From Aquatica leii (Eukaryota; Arthropoda; Insecta; Coleoptera; Lampyridae), in NCBI GenBank assembly GCA_035610365.1, contig CM069432.1:5146001-5210000 (forward strand): a stretch of DNA of 64,000 nt. Direction: 5' to 3'. The notes beneath the pieces are model-generated. The model saw nothing but the letters and a program-made list of their open reading frames with translations, did no database searches and was not told the origin of the DNA. A program made the translations under genes and the position numbers. Positions within the stretch are counted from its first letter, which is position 1; every line of letters begins with the position of its first letter. Below are positions 11,701-22,420 of the stretch, piece after piece.

Positions 11701-11943
11701 TTAGAATTCATGTCTGAATATGAAAATTTGGGAAACAAGTCATATGAGACGGAGTATACAGACTCTAATAAGCAGTATTATTTACCACATCATGCCGTGT
11801 TTATGAAAGCTAGTTTAACATCCAAAATCAGAGTTGGGTTTGACTGGTCATGCAAAACGACTTCAAATCTTTCGCTGAACGACGTTATCATGCGAGGTCC
11901 CAAGTTACAACAAGACTTGTTTTATATTCTTTTGCGATTTTTT
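11701..11943 (+). pseudogene. BEL/Pao RT N-terminal fragment, inverted
   Basis: The frame from 11710 contains YEN, then QYYLPHHAVFMKASLTSKIR and TTSNLSLNDVIMRGPKLQQD, the conserved YxPHHxV...RVVFD...SLND...GP block that opens the BEL/Pao reverse transcriptase. It directly follows gag sequence, so protease and other pol regions in between are deleted. It ends near 11943, where minus-strand integrase sequence begins. Confidence 0.8.
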
Positions 11944-12038
11944 CCAAAAGTGTGACAACATATATTAAATATCTTTCCATCTATTTAGTAGATTTGCTGG
12001 TTTCTCCATAACATTAGGTGTAGGTAACGTAGTCAGCG
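11944..12038 (-). pseudogene. BEL/Pao integrase C-terminal remnant
   Basis: On the minus strand this short piece reads LTTLPTPNVMEKPANLLNRW and continues as KDI..MLSHFWKK, resembling the C-terminal NRWxxxQ...FWxxW segment of BEL/Pao integrases. It joins gag N-terminal sequence at 12039 without the normal intervening pol. The length is short, so confidence is moderate. Confidence 0.55.
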
Positions 12039-12348
12039 ATTATCGATAAGCGAGCGAAATGTTTCAACAAAACTTTGATATTCATGATATGAGCCGCTAA
12101 AAGTAGGCAATGATATTACTGGAAGTTTTACACAAGTAGAACCGGAAGAAGACTGAGGACCTGCAATGACCGACACGTTGTTTGATTGAATTTTGTTTTC
12201 AATGTAACTTACAATCTGCGAATTTTATTTGAGCAAGATACTATGTGGAATCCGATTTTGTGTTAAAAAAGTTACTTAATTTTGTTACCTGCGCTTTTAT
12301 TAATCCACGTTTTTTAATAAGCTGTCTTAATTCGTCTGGGCTTGCCAT
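12039..12348 (-). pseudogene. BEL/Pao gag N-terminus with its start codon
   Basis: The ATG at 12348 (minus) opens MASPDELRQLIKKRGLIKAQ, a typical BEL/Pao gag start, and after a shift continues as QIVSYIENKIQSNNVSVIAG to the TFSGSYHEYQ motif at the 99-bp inverted repeat. Upstream on the same strand (about 13262) the motif TGGTGCCAAC could be the primer-binding site, which would put the 5' LTR beyond 13265. Confidence 0.75.
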
Positions 12349-13291
12349 GTTTGCTAATAGCTTAATTTGTGTAATTACAACTATAACCACGAATACAAAA
12401 GTTTAAGTTTTTTTTGAAACGAAAAATGCGATTTATTCTACGTATATTCAGACAGTACAGAACAAATGTGTTTTACAATAACGACCCGGTACTTGACACT
12501 AATAGGAAAAGGTTTCAAAACTACAAGGCCCAAGCGAGTTTTGTTAAATAAATTCAAATCGAAACTATTAAATACGTTTTTATGGTAACTGTAGTCGATA
12601 ATTTTTTTTTTACGAACGAATAAGACGAACACGCTAATTGCTAACTTGAAGCTTGTGTGAGATTAAACGAAATATGTAAAGATTTATACTTGCGTTGTAA
12701 GGAATAAGAAAACGATTATAGCGACAAGCACTTACCCAATACGAAATTATCTGTTTCTGTTTTCTTGTACGCACATATCCGGCTGGAAGGACCAACGTGA
12801 ATTTTTGAATGTATATTGGGGTTTGCTGAAGATACTTTCTTGATGCAACCCAGTGGACTGTATCTAATATGTTTGCTGATTCACGAATATTGGTAGAACA
12901 AAACTAAACTATTTTAACTTTTAACCGTTTATTGTTTTAATGACACACGTTTTTTTTTACATATATGTATGACAGGCCAAACCTACTACCTGCGTTAGCG
13001 TTATACCCTTAACAACATAATTCTAACACAAATGATGAACGGTTATTATCAAGAATTGTTGCGTGCTGATAAAACGTAGCTTCCAGTGACATATGGCACT
13101 TAAACAAACATCATAGCATGTAAATGGACCGGCCTCATAATTAGTATTAAAAACTCTAAATCCAAACACTTCCAGCTGTATATCTTATAGAAATTTTTCC
13201 TCAATAAACTGTCATAAATTGGCGGTTTTCTTCCACCAGTAGTCCATTGTTGGCACCAACATTGAGACGCGATGTTTTGGTTGTAAAGCTT
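12349..13291. other. Probable BEL/Pao leader region, no gene
   Basis: The stretch between the gag start and the DNA transposon boundary holds no convincing reading frame. On the minus strand at about 13262-13250 the motif TGGTGCCAACAATGG begins with TGG, as a tRNA primer-binding site would. Assignment as the BEL 5' leader is inference from position. Confidence 0.4.
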
Positions 13292-13699
13292 CCCTAACAG
13301 CACATAGACATCGTAAATACATCTCATAGATGTCAACCCAAGATATTCAAGACATCTTGCAGACATCTCATCACGTCTTTAGACATCTTTAAGACATACT
13401 GAAGACGTCGAATGTTAATAAACTGTACATCTTGAAGACATCTTATTTAGACATCTTTAAGATATCTCTTCAGAACCTGTATAGGACAAAAAATATTTTG
13501 GGTAACACTGCACAGGCAATAAAATACTAAATATAAAGAGAACTTTTATTGGAGCTTCTTTTCAATTACTTCTTGATCGAAATGTCAGTTTCTTTTTGTG
13601 ATTTGAACAATTCGGCTTGTTCAACGGAATCTAAAAATTATATTTTTATTTAATCTAAATTAGAGAATATTGTTTTTATATTTTACTTACAAAATTTTG

Positions 13700-13836
13700 A
13701 AATATTTAATTTACACAACCATTTCTTCCGATCCAGCTGTACCTGAGAGTATAATAATTTGTACCATTATGAGGCTCAGCATCCTTTTAATAAGATCATA
13801 ACTAAATGATCCTCCTAGTTTGAATAACTCAGTAAC
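13700..13836 (-). pseudogene. DUF4806-like exon
   Basis: An AG acceptor at 13838-13837 (minus; preceded by TTTTTTCTTCTTTT) is followed by VTELFKLGGSFSYDLIKRML, matching the conserved (I/L)GG...R(M/V)L...core of DUF4806 domains found in many transposon-linked insect genes. After a one-base shift it continues as DRKKWLCKLNISKFC. The shift suggests decay. Function of the domain is unknown. Confidence 0.55.
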
Positions 13837-14030
13837 CTAAAAAGAAGAAAAAATAAATAGTTTGTTTTGAATTTTAAACATATGAACAAAATTGTTAGTA
13901 GAATCAATAGCTAAGATGAAATTAACTGTGTACGTTAGATTATTTTACTCTTTGAAGCAATCTACTTTTATTCTTATGACATTTAAATATATGTATTTAC
14001 TATAGGCGTGAGGGTGAATATCAACTTACA

Positions 14031-14241
14031 CCAGTTTTAAAATCAGTTTCATTATTAAGTATTTTTTATAAATTCGGAAACTCCTCTTTGTTTATGAGAC
14101 AATTTATTCCTGGTAGATTAAATAAATTACTAGTAATAGGTTCCTGTTTATTGAGCCTAAATTGCTCTAATAATTTTTTTAAAACTACTTTACCTCTGAG
14201 AGATCAGTTACGAATCCTCGTAAAATGTGGTTTTGTTGAAT
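14031..14241 (-). pseudogene. DUF4806-like upstream exon
   Basis: The minus strand gives VVLKKLLEQFRLNKQEPITS and LPGINCLINKEEFPNL, then KILNNETDFKTG, ending at a GTAAGT donor (plus ACTTAC at 14024-14029). The sequence fits the helix that precedes the GG core of DUF4806 proteins, and the phase agrees with the next exon at 13836. One internal stop is present. Confidence 0.5.
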
Positions 14242-14781
14242 TAAGTTTTAGAAGTTGATATCTGAAATTAAACAAAAAAATATTTGTATCATATAACATA
14301 TGCAATGCAAAAAAAATTATACACAAATATACGTTGTTTCAAATATTTACTGTTTTGATTGACTAAAATTGTTTATAAAAGACAGGTTTAAACAGTATTT
14401 AACTCGCCAAATGTTTACTACCAAATTCATTAATGATCATTTTCAGCGAAAAAATTTAACATACCATTACTTTTGTAAATCTTTTTTTTCTCTAAAAATT
14501 ATTTGACAATAAAATAAGTTACTAATCGTTGAAAGTTTCGTAGCATGACTGCTAACTCAATATGCTACTTTCAACTTTTTTTAAGTAAATTACTATATTG
14601 TTAATCTTCACTTTTATGTCTATTTTTAACTAATTGTAAAATGTATTCGTACTTTCACCTAATAATGTTAACAAAATGATCCTTAACAAAATGATAAAAT
14701 AAATACCACAGTAAATAGACACACCCCCTGGGAATGTCAATCAGACTAAGCAATGCCATTTCGATATCTGATGTCTGATAA

Positions 14782-17286
14782 CACTGGTCTGCAAAAAAAT
14801 ATTTTTTATCGAGCCCTGACACTATTTCGGGTGATTCTTATGTAAAATGATGTCCTGCATCCAAATATTTCTTCCGTATTCTTCCATCACCCACCATTTT
14901 CGAGGGAGCCCCAAATCTCTAATTTTATCACTTCTCGATATATATAATAATATAATTATAATAATCATTATAATAATAAATATATGGACATGAATTTAAT
15001 TTAAATGGGAAAAAGAACTATTTTAGCTATAAACAGTAATCAATAAAAAGATATTCATCGTTACTTGGTGCTTGCTTTCCTTTTGTACCCTGAGGTACAG
15101 CTGTCTCTTTTCAAAAACCAGCAGTAGTCCGCCAACATGCTTGCATTCCACTTCCTTGAAAATCTCTTCTTCAGCTTAGCGATGTCTTGATGGAACCGTT
15201 CCTCGTGTTCATCCGAGACTGCTACTAAATTTTCAGGGAAAAAGTCCAGATGCGAGTGAAGGAAGTGAACTTTAAGATACATGTTACATCCTATGCAGTT
15301 CCTCGACGTGAGCGACATAATCTTCACTTTTGTGGTTACCCAGGAAGTTCTTACAAACGTTTTGAAATGCAAGCCAAGCTCGGTTTTATTTTCGATTTAG
15401 GTGTTCAATAAACGTCGAATCTTGGAAGAGTTGTCTAATCTGGAGACCAACAAAAACGCCTTCTTTGATTTTAGCTTCGCTAAGACGAGGAAATTTAGTT
15501 TTCAAAAATTGAAATGCGCCACCTGTCTTGTCCACTGCTTTCACAAACTGCTTGATCAATCCAAGTTTGATGTATAAAGGTGGTAAGTAAATATTTTCCT
15601 TCGGAACCAAAGGATTGTGGGCGACATTTTTCTAACCAGGAATAAGATTTTCTCGTAGAGGCCAGTCCCGTACGATGTAATGTTTATTTCGGGCTCGGCT
15701 ATCCCATTCACAAAGGAAGTAGCAATATTTTGTATCGGCGCAAAGTGTCCACTTATAATCATGATAACTAATTTTATCAAGTATTCTGAAGATGTTTTTG
15801 TACGTTTCCTTCATATCAACAGAGTATGCAACTGGAACTGATGGGAAGTCATTCCCATTTGCCGACAGGACAACTTTTAAGCTTGTTTTTGATGAGTCTA
15901 TAAACAGTTTCCATTTGTCTGGGTTACATGGCATCTGTAGCTCTGTCATCAATAAATTTGCATTAGGGCAGAACACTAAACCTTTATCTTCTGAGAAAAG
16001 ACATTTCAGGGTTGCTTGTCTGGTCCTGTAAGAAGATATTTTTACTCCCTTTTCTAAGAGATTCCACTGTTGAAGTCGCGATCTTAGGAGCTGAGATTTA
16101 GTCTTGGTTAACTGCAAATCCCTGGCAAGATCATTTAATTCCGATTGAGTGAGGAGGTGAGGTTGCCGAGAAACTAAATCTGCGGAATACTCTTCATCAT
16201 TATTGAACGTATCATTAGAAGCCCCAGGTTGTGGCTCAGAGTCTTTTAAATCAATTTTCGACTCTAGAGTATAAGTGTTTGGGGGCTCTGGCATTGGCAA
16301 AGTATCGTTATGAGGAACAGGTCTTAGAGCTGACGAAATATTGGGATACTGAATTGTATGCTTACTTTTGCTCGAAAACCCGCCGGTGGAAGTAATACAA
16401 ACGTAAGAATCTGTAAGATTACAGCGAGGTTCACACCAAACCATGGGCACAGCAAATGGCATTGATTTACGGGTACCTTTGAGCCATTTGGTCAAACTAC
16501 TATAACAAGTCGTACAGCAAACTAATGGAGCCCTAGCCTTGTCCTGGTCGCCAACTTGACAATCAAAGTACAATTTATAAGCTGTTTTAACAAGCGGAGA
16601 AAGGGGTTTTCGTTGCGCTTTTAAAGTTAATTCCCCGCAGACATAGCAGAAGCTATCGGGATGATTTTTACACTCGCGTGGCATAATTAAACAGTAATTC
16701 AACGCCCGGCATTAACCACAAATTACACTTAGTCACTTGAAAAAATCCGGAGTAAAAGTAGTTTTACTGTTTTACACAAATGTACAAAAATGAACACAAA
16801 ATCCAGCACGTTTATAACGTCGACAAGTTAACTCTGCAACAGCTATAGATGTACTGATTTAAGCAGTTAAGCAAACAATGTAATATACTATAATAAGAAG
16901 AGTAATGCAAGTTCAAGCCTGTCGAAAATTCCTGTTCAAACCTGCATATGGTATTGAGATCGCCAGCGTCGTGCAGTGAATCTTCCTAACTGTTTATTGA
17001 TTATACTGTTCTTATATATTTGTATTTTATTATTGTTGTTTCTATATACATTTTATAGCAAAACTTTTGCCATATACTCTGGTATAAATTTTATTACCTG
17101 CTTTGGGATGTTTAACGGCTATAAGTTAAAATTCTAAAAAAAAATGCAAAAAATAAAATAAAAATGGGGTCCCCCCAAAATAGGTGGGTGATGGGTAAAA
17201 ACGGAGCTCATTTTTGGATTCAGGAGGTCATTTTACATAAGAATCGTCAAGAATGGTATCAGGGCCGATTTTCATACAGACCAGTG
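14782..17286 (-). mobile_element. CAC-ended DNA transposon (Chapaev/CMC-like), copy 2
   Basis: Perfect short terminal repeats CACTGGTCTG...CAGACCAGTG are flanked by ATAA on both sides (14778-14781 and 17287-17290), a clean 4-bp target duplication. The element is colinear with copy 1 at 5579-8118 but inverted, including the near-terminal 'forwards' GAGGGAGCCCC/GGGGGGACCCC segments. Its transposase is more complete at the N-terminus than copy 1. Both copies inserted at ATAATTAGAA, hinting at a target preference. Confidence 0.85.
15061..16684 (-). pseudogene. Putative DDE transposase of the CAC-ended element (copy 2)
   Basis: The start ATG at 16684 opens MPRECKNHPDSFCYVCGE, with a zinc-binding CxxC missing from copy 1, followed by VCCTTCYSSL. 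The first frame runs to about 15632 and carries LFIDSSKTSLKVV (candidate D), LCADTK (candidate D) and FLCEWDSRA, part of a CxxC-type insert (here YCYFLCEW). The C-terminal half is in other frames: 15610-15386 (LYIKLGLIKQFVKAVDKTG) and 15372-15061 (HSHLDFFPENLVAV, SDEHEERFHQD with the candidate E). The D-D-CxxC-E order fits CMC-type catalytic domains, though this is inference. At least two frameshifts inactivate it. Confidence 0.75.
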
Positions 17287-17370
17287 ATAATTAGAAATTA
17301 AAAACAGAAGCATATTTTAGTAGAAATTAGGTTTCCACGAGTTACTACGTTCATATTATAATTTAATTCT

Positions 17371-17524
17371 GGATAATTTTTCTGTTGTCGCTATCAAATA
17401 AGCTGAACTTTCATCACTCTTCGTATTGGAATATTATTCCAGGCTTTGAAGATTTGAAGATGTCCGCTGCGACGTGTGACGAAAGTTCAGCTTGTTTGAT
17501 AACGACAACAGGGGAATTATCCAG
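17371..17524. repeat. Small foldback (about 50-bp inverted arms)
   Basis: CTGGATAATTTTTCTGTTGTCG at 17371 continues to about 17418, and its inverse complement lies at about 17474-17524 (GACAACAGGGGAATTATCCAG). Arms share AAGCTGAACTTTC and are about 50 bp with a few mismatches, around a 55-bp loop. It could be a tiny MITE or an inversion-duplication next to the exon-like sequence at 17590-17667. Confidence 0.6.
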
Positions 17525-17589
17525 AATGGTAAATTGTAATAGAACCATGTTGTACTAATAGTAATAGTTAATATTTGTACGGTCAATAC

Positions 17590-17667
17590 TAACCAACTGC
17601 AAATTTGGTTTCTTTTAGGAGGTGGCGTTATCACTTCATCATTGAATCCTCGCGTTTTAGACACTGG
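17590..17667 (-). pseudogene. Possible upstream exon of the DUF4806-like gene
   Basis: After an acceptor-like ATACCAG on the minus strand (about 17668) the text reads SKTRGFNDEVITPPPKRNQI and is followed by a possible donor (GTTGGT). Proline-lysine-arginine linkers are common just ahead of DUF4806 domains, and the orientation matches the two exons on the other side of the nested transposon. No domain is present, so this is tentative. Confidence 0.3.
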
Positions 17668-18280
17668 TATCCTTAAAATTATATAAAATTCTTATATTTT
17701 GAACAAATCAAATATTAAATATTTACCAAATATAACATTCTGAAAGAATTTAACTTTGTATGCAATTTAGATTGAGAAAGGACCCACTGCATATAGATAT
17801 AGGCTACATCTGCACGCCAAATTTTTTATCCGGTACTGCACCAATCCGTTTATCTATTTCTGTACCAAAAATATCTAAGTTAAGTTTAAAATTCTGTTAT
17901 ACGTTATACTGTGGTTATACGTTAAATGAAGGTTAAATCCCATGACACGCAATGCTGCCAACCGAAGCAGTGCCAACACTAAATTCTAAAAATTCCCGTA
18001 GTATATCTTAAAAACACTCAACATTTCTTTCTTGCCATACGTTAAAATGATATAATACACCTACCGACAAAGACTACATCATACTTCTTAATACAACGCT
18101 GTCATTTATAAAGAAAACTTTCAAGAATCTTTAAACAAATGTCTTTCAAGCGCCTTAAGTCAGACGTCTTTAAGATGTCTTACAGTAAATATCGTTAAGA
18201 CGTCTTTTTTAGAGCCACAGACGTTCAGACATGAAACAGGCATAAAACAGACGTCTTGAAGATGTTGTGTACTGTTTGGG

Positions 18281-20028
18281 TTTAATGTCGTGAATGGCCG
18301 TACTTATTTATTTTCTTAAATCTAAGCTTTGTTTAGGCAACAGGTATTAGGAAATATTTGGGTTATGTTAGTAACGCTTAGGTTCTTTTTTCTAAACGAT
18401 GTACACAATATATTTTCAAGGCAACAAATTACCTTCGCAAAGCTCATCATATTGCGCTCACAAACATGTTATACGAGAAAAGGTCGAACAAATTGAGCCT
18501 CAAGTCCACTGACTGCCATTTTCTGCTGGCTTAGATACGGTTAAAAGCATTCGAATAAATGTAAAATTTAAATTTTTCTCTGGACACAATCAATTTTAAA
18601 GCCAAAGTGGAATTTTCAGAAATTTTGCCATACTTTGATTGAATACGGTCGGATTAAATTAACAATTTATATCGCGTGATCCCTGGCAATTTTTTCACCA
18701 CACTTTAATTAGTTGACACGCGTTTAAAAAAAAAAACAAAATTTACCAGAGTTTTATAACGGTTCACAATTCAACAGCTTCTAAGATTATGACACGATTC
18801 AAGCTACGTTGCCACATCCTTTCAGATGTAAAAGTTTCGAAGTGAAGATTTCACCTTCAGAAATGTGCATCCACAGTTTAAAAACTGTTTGTTTAACAAT
18901 TTGTCGAGTTTGCGATTTCCTGTCATATCTAAAGAAGACTTATAGCAGACTAGACTTGCAATAAAAACATTTCGCGACGTGAAATAATCCACATGCATTT
19001 TTATTACATTCTCTAGGTGTTCTTAGCGTGATCTTTCGGCGCAAAAAAGTAAAACTAATCTTATAAGCGACTCGTCAATTGCCAAAGACAAAGAAAAAAA
19101 AATTAAATTTATTCTCTTCGTTTACAACAAAAAACAAACAAAAAACCTCGTTAAACGATAGAATTAAATTTAAATAGTTATTCTCAATTTTTTCGCGTTA
19201 GACAGTATCTCAATTCATCGTATCTCTCGTACAATAATCAAATAAAAAACTTACAAACGCATATTCAAACCAATTTAACTAATTCCTGACATTTCAAAAG
19301 AAAAACTCCGGTATGCAACTTTTTTCGTTTTTGCACCGCTCAGGGTTTTTAAAACCTTCGTTTAAAACTCTCCTCTTTCTTTGTACGCAATTTTCACTTT
19401 ATATCCGAAAAGGTTTTTTTCTGATTGGGCAAGTTCACGAACGCTCTCAGTACCATATCTGCCAATTGGCTTTTCCTTTTTTTACTCAATCTGTTAAAAG
19501 CGGCGTTGTGCCCCTTTCTACCCTTAAGATGTTACTACGTTTTGTTATTGGGCGGCGCTGCATGCTACAAATGGAATAAAAATTTACCGATGCTACTATT
19601 TTTTAATGGAGTTCGTAGCAAACATTGGAATTTTATTTCATACCAGGTAGTTTTAGTCTGGATTTTTTCTATTTCAAAATCTACCGGACAGATGTTCTAC
19701 GACGGCACGGCGTGTGCCCTATATCCTATTCACTCTTATACGTTCGGAGGTCGTATAGCACTCTTTGTTTTTTTAAAGGCGATACTTTTCTCCAAAATAA
19801 TGATTGCAAGATAGTGGGCGACATATCCATATAATTAAAATACCGATACAGCAAACCTATTTTATCAGTGATTGTTATGTCGATCGTTATCTTCGACCAT
19901 TAAAATCTGAAAGCGATTAGTCGCTAAGTATGAACGAGAGTGTTACAGCATCAGGCTGAATAAAGTAAACCCAACGAGAATAACAAATAAACTATGACCC
20001 TAAAACGTTGCAAGATAGAGGAAAGTTG
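18281..20028. other. AT-rich stretch, no recognised gene
   Basis: No motif-bearing reading frame was found. Overlapping plus-strand frames at 19313-19834 are hydrophobic, overlap each other in different frames and lack any recognisable domain, so I treat them as chance. Confidence 0.4.
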
Positions 20029-20248
20029 CACATGTACATTTTTATGGAGGACAAAATTTACTACAAAAAAGTCCGCGGAAGGGTACAATTACCTTCTGTA
20101 GTTTAGAAGACACAAGTGTTCAAAGTTACATGATAATGTCTTACATTACATTAAAATTCTGTAACTCTTAAACTATTAGATATAATTATACCCTCCCGCG
20201 GACTTTTTTGCAGTAAATTTTGTACTCTATAAATATGTTTCTGTGCAA
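20029..20248. repeat. Palindromic MITE
   Basis: Arms of about 55 bp are inverted: the left arm contains ACAAAATTTACTACAAAAAAG, then TCCGCGGAAGGGTA (about 20048-20090); the right arm contains ATACCCTCCCGCGGA, then CTTTTTTGCAGTAAATTTTGT (about 20188-20222). The middle is about 100 bp. No coding capacity. A further CTCCCGCGGAT sits at 20294-20304 outside the element. Superfamily not determined. Confidence 0.75.
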
Positions 20249-21480
20249 TTTTTTACTTATATTGTTCCGTTTTTGCAGCGTACAAGGCGGGAACTCCCGC
20301 GGATCTGATTCTGCAATTACTATTATTATTTTTCAACTCTACTCTAATTAAGACTTGTTATATTTTTAAAATATAAAACAATTCATAAGGAATATCGTGT
20401 TTAATAATAATCAACATTGCATCCGAAAAATACAAAAAATGAAGTGAAATTGGGCACCACCCTAAGTTCCAGATTTGTTTCATCTGAGCGTTTCATCGTT
20501 TCGTTACACAAGCCTTCGAATCAAGCTCCCTATAAGTGTTTTTAACACTAAAACAAATAATGTACCTACAAAAGATACTGGAGTAAAAATACGTTTAAAT
20601 TTATTTTATACTCCCAGTTTTTGGTTTGTTATATAGTTGTTATATAGCAGATATATTTTCCGTTCTCTTTTATTTTGTTATGTTTGTGTCTTTTAGCACT
20701 GTTGTTTATCTAATATATTTAGTACGGCGTCTTCTTTACCTTTATACAACACTGATAAATGTGTACAGACTGGTGTTAAAATTTGTTTTAAGTAATCTGT
20801 TAGAAAAAAACTACATATTAATTGTGTTTATTTTATTATTGCATTATGTAAACATAAATCCATACGTTGCGCGTTCGGTTTTTCTTATATTTATCGAAAT
20901 TTACATAGTAATCGATAAAAGTGAGTAATCTTGAAAGAATTTGAGAAATGACATAGCACATAAATGCATTTAATTTAATTTTCCGAATTGAAAGCGGCAT
21001 ATAAGCGTGTCGTATAATAATATTGTAGCAATCAGTTTGATGATGGATGCGACTATCCGTCATCGAGTTCGACATCTATTTTTTACAATGATCGTTATAC
21101 GAGCAACGCTCGTGGTTAATTAATCAGTAACATCAGCTTTGTTTATGTTGATTTTAATGTGTCCAGTTACCACTACACAAATCACTTGTATGTCGCATTA
21201 ACTATAAACTATCTGCTGTTAATTACAAATGCGTTTATTAATTTTCATAAATGGAACATCGAGTTATTGGAAAATTTTATATCGAATTTCAGCAGCTTTC
21301 GAGGTATTTGATTGCTTGTATGTTGGACAGAAAATTAAATAAGTTGTGAATATAATTGTTTATAGAATTAGTCAAGACAATTGTTTATTGCGCGTTTTTT
21401 AAGTGCTGCGTGTAAGCATTACGCTTTGCCTGCAGTATTATCCGAAATTAGAAGCTTTTATTTTGAAGTCTTTTATTCAT
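20249..21480. other. AT-rich stretch, no recognised gene
   Basis: Frames such as the one at 20626-20928 are hydrophobic low-complexity text in T-rich DNA with no family resemblance. Nothing else was identified. Confidence 0.4.
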
Positions 21481-21489
21481 CGTTGACAT

Positions 21490-21857
21490 TATTTGACGTG
21501 GGTGTAGAGGGCTTTCAGTTTTTTTTTTAACTAATTTATTTAACACAAAATATTTACACGTTTATAACTACACGAACTAATTAAATCTAACGATTTTAAG
21601 GAAAAACGCTTACACTGATTTATATAGTACAATCACTCGAAAGATAATGTCTGCGGATAACTTCAGTTTAACACTTGTTTACATTAAAGTCACGTAGGTT
21701 TTTAATTCGTTGTATTTATCTCAAACACGCGTTAATCACTTATTTATTTAAACTTGAATAATCTTCTTAACACTGCCGACTTCAAATTATAACTATGATT
21801 TGTTTCTACCGCTTTTATACGTTTTTGCTATCTTTCGAGAATCGAGAACGTTCTAGA
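21490..21857 (-). promoter_or_regulatory. Heat-shock-promoter-like module and leader, reading leftward
   Basis: On the minus strand, heat-shock-element-type units (TCTAGAACGTTCTCGATTCTCGAA, i.e. nGAAn/nTTCn repeats; plus 21834-21857) are followed about 15 bp later by a TATA box, GTATAAAAGC (plus 21811-21820). Beyond it lies a long A-rich leader without ATG-initiated coding sequence (to about 21490). This layout is that of insect heat-shock gene promoters. No heat-shock coding region follows on the left. It could instead be part of a retrotransposon LTR that uses such a promoter. Confidence 0.4.
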
Positions 21858-21901
21858 CGTGGATAAAAAATACGTGAACGCTCTCGAAATTTACAAAAAC
21901 T

Positions 21902-22162
21902 TTACGAATGTTTCACTGCTTCCTTCTTCTGGCCCAGAACAGGAAGCTGGAAGTGACACCAGTAGAAAGGATCGTGGCGATAGCGGCAGCTCTCTCCATT
22001 TCGACAACTTCCTTGACCATAAAAGTAGCAGTCTATGGACTTTTCTTGGCTTGAAATTCTCTTTGGTTGGTAACTACAGACCAACACTAGAACGCCTGTT
22101 CCTCGGAAAACGACCACCAACATATTTCGAACTGTCCTCCAATTCGTTGATCTAAGCCACAA
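21902..22162 (-). pseudogene. Fragment with a CCCH zinc finger
   Basis: The minus-strand frame contains CYFYGQGSCRNGESCRYRH, a C-x7-C-x5-C-x3-H arrangement, which is the CCCH zinc-finger spacing of RNA-binding proteins such as makorins. The rest of the 86 residues is not recognisable. It lies immediately upstream of the Gypsy protease on the opposite strand and next to the heat-shock-like module, and reads toward that module. It may be a captured host exon or a chance motif. Confidence 0.35.
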
Positions 22163-22224
22163 CCAAGCTTAGGTACTGCCAATTTCTTAATATTGTGGAA
22201 CTCCGTTTCTCTCTTGAGATTCCA

Positions 22225-22420
22225 TAATTCCTTTTGGACTTTGTTTTGGCAAATGTTAGGCGTGACGAACGTCCTTTTTTAACTGTTACTGTTCTGGAAT
22301 CTTCTTTCCACCCTATACTGGATTCGGGAGTTTCACGCACTATTTTTGGCGGATTGGGGTGGGAGAAACTACGCTATATGAACGTAAGTTTCTTTAACTC
22401 AAGAACTTCCTTCTGCAAGT
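22225..22420 (+). pseudogene. Gypsy aspartic protease fragment
   Basis: The frame gives RDERPFLTVTVLESSFHPIL and then LDSGVSRTIFGGLGWE, matching retroviral-type proteases whose active site is DSGA; here the alanine is valine. The text around 22540-22600 (CIDFWKAMDFAPDFLKG) resembles the downstream LGxDFW segment. Stops follow, so it is inactive. Confidence 0.7.

Larger units (their letters stand above)
13292..18280 (-). mobile_element. Putative TIR DNA element with a DUF4806-like gene
   Basis: The left end CCCTAACAGCACATAGACATC and the right end (reverse complement) CCCAAACAGTACACAACATC form imperfect terminal inverted repeats. Both ends continue into clusters of GACATCTT/GACGTCTT motifs (about 13330-13470 and 18140-18260), which read as subterminal repeats. 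Exons of a DUF4806-like gene lie between them on the minus strand. A CAC-ended transposon (14782-17286) is nested inside; without it the unit is about 2.5 kb. I could not find a clear target duplication, so the outer boundary is provisional. Confidence 0.5.

Noticed and set aside
17434..17589. Resemblance of the frame KRNQICSWLVLTVQILTITI to a palmitoyltransferase transmembrane segment
   Set aside because: Only hydrophobicity and a few residues fit; there is no DHHC motif nearby and the frame runs through a possible intron and a foldback repeat.
19313..19834. Three overlapping plus-strand frames
   Set aside because: They overlap in different frames, are hydrophobic, and match no family I know; probably chance in T-rich DNA.
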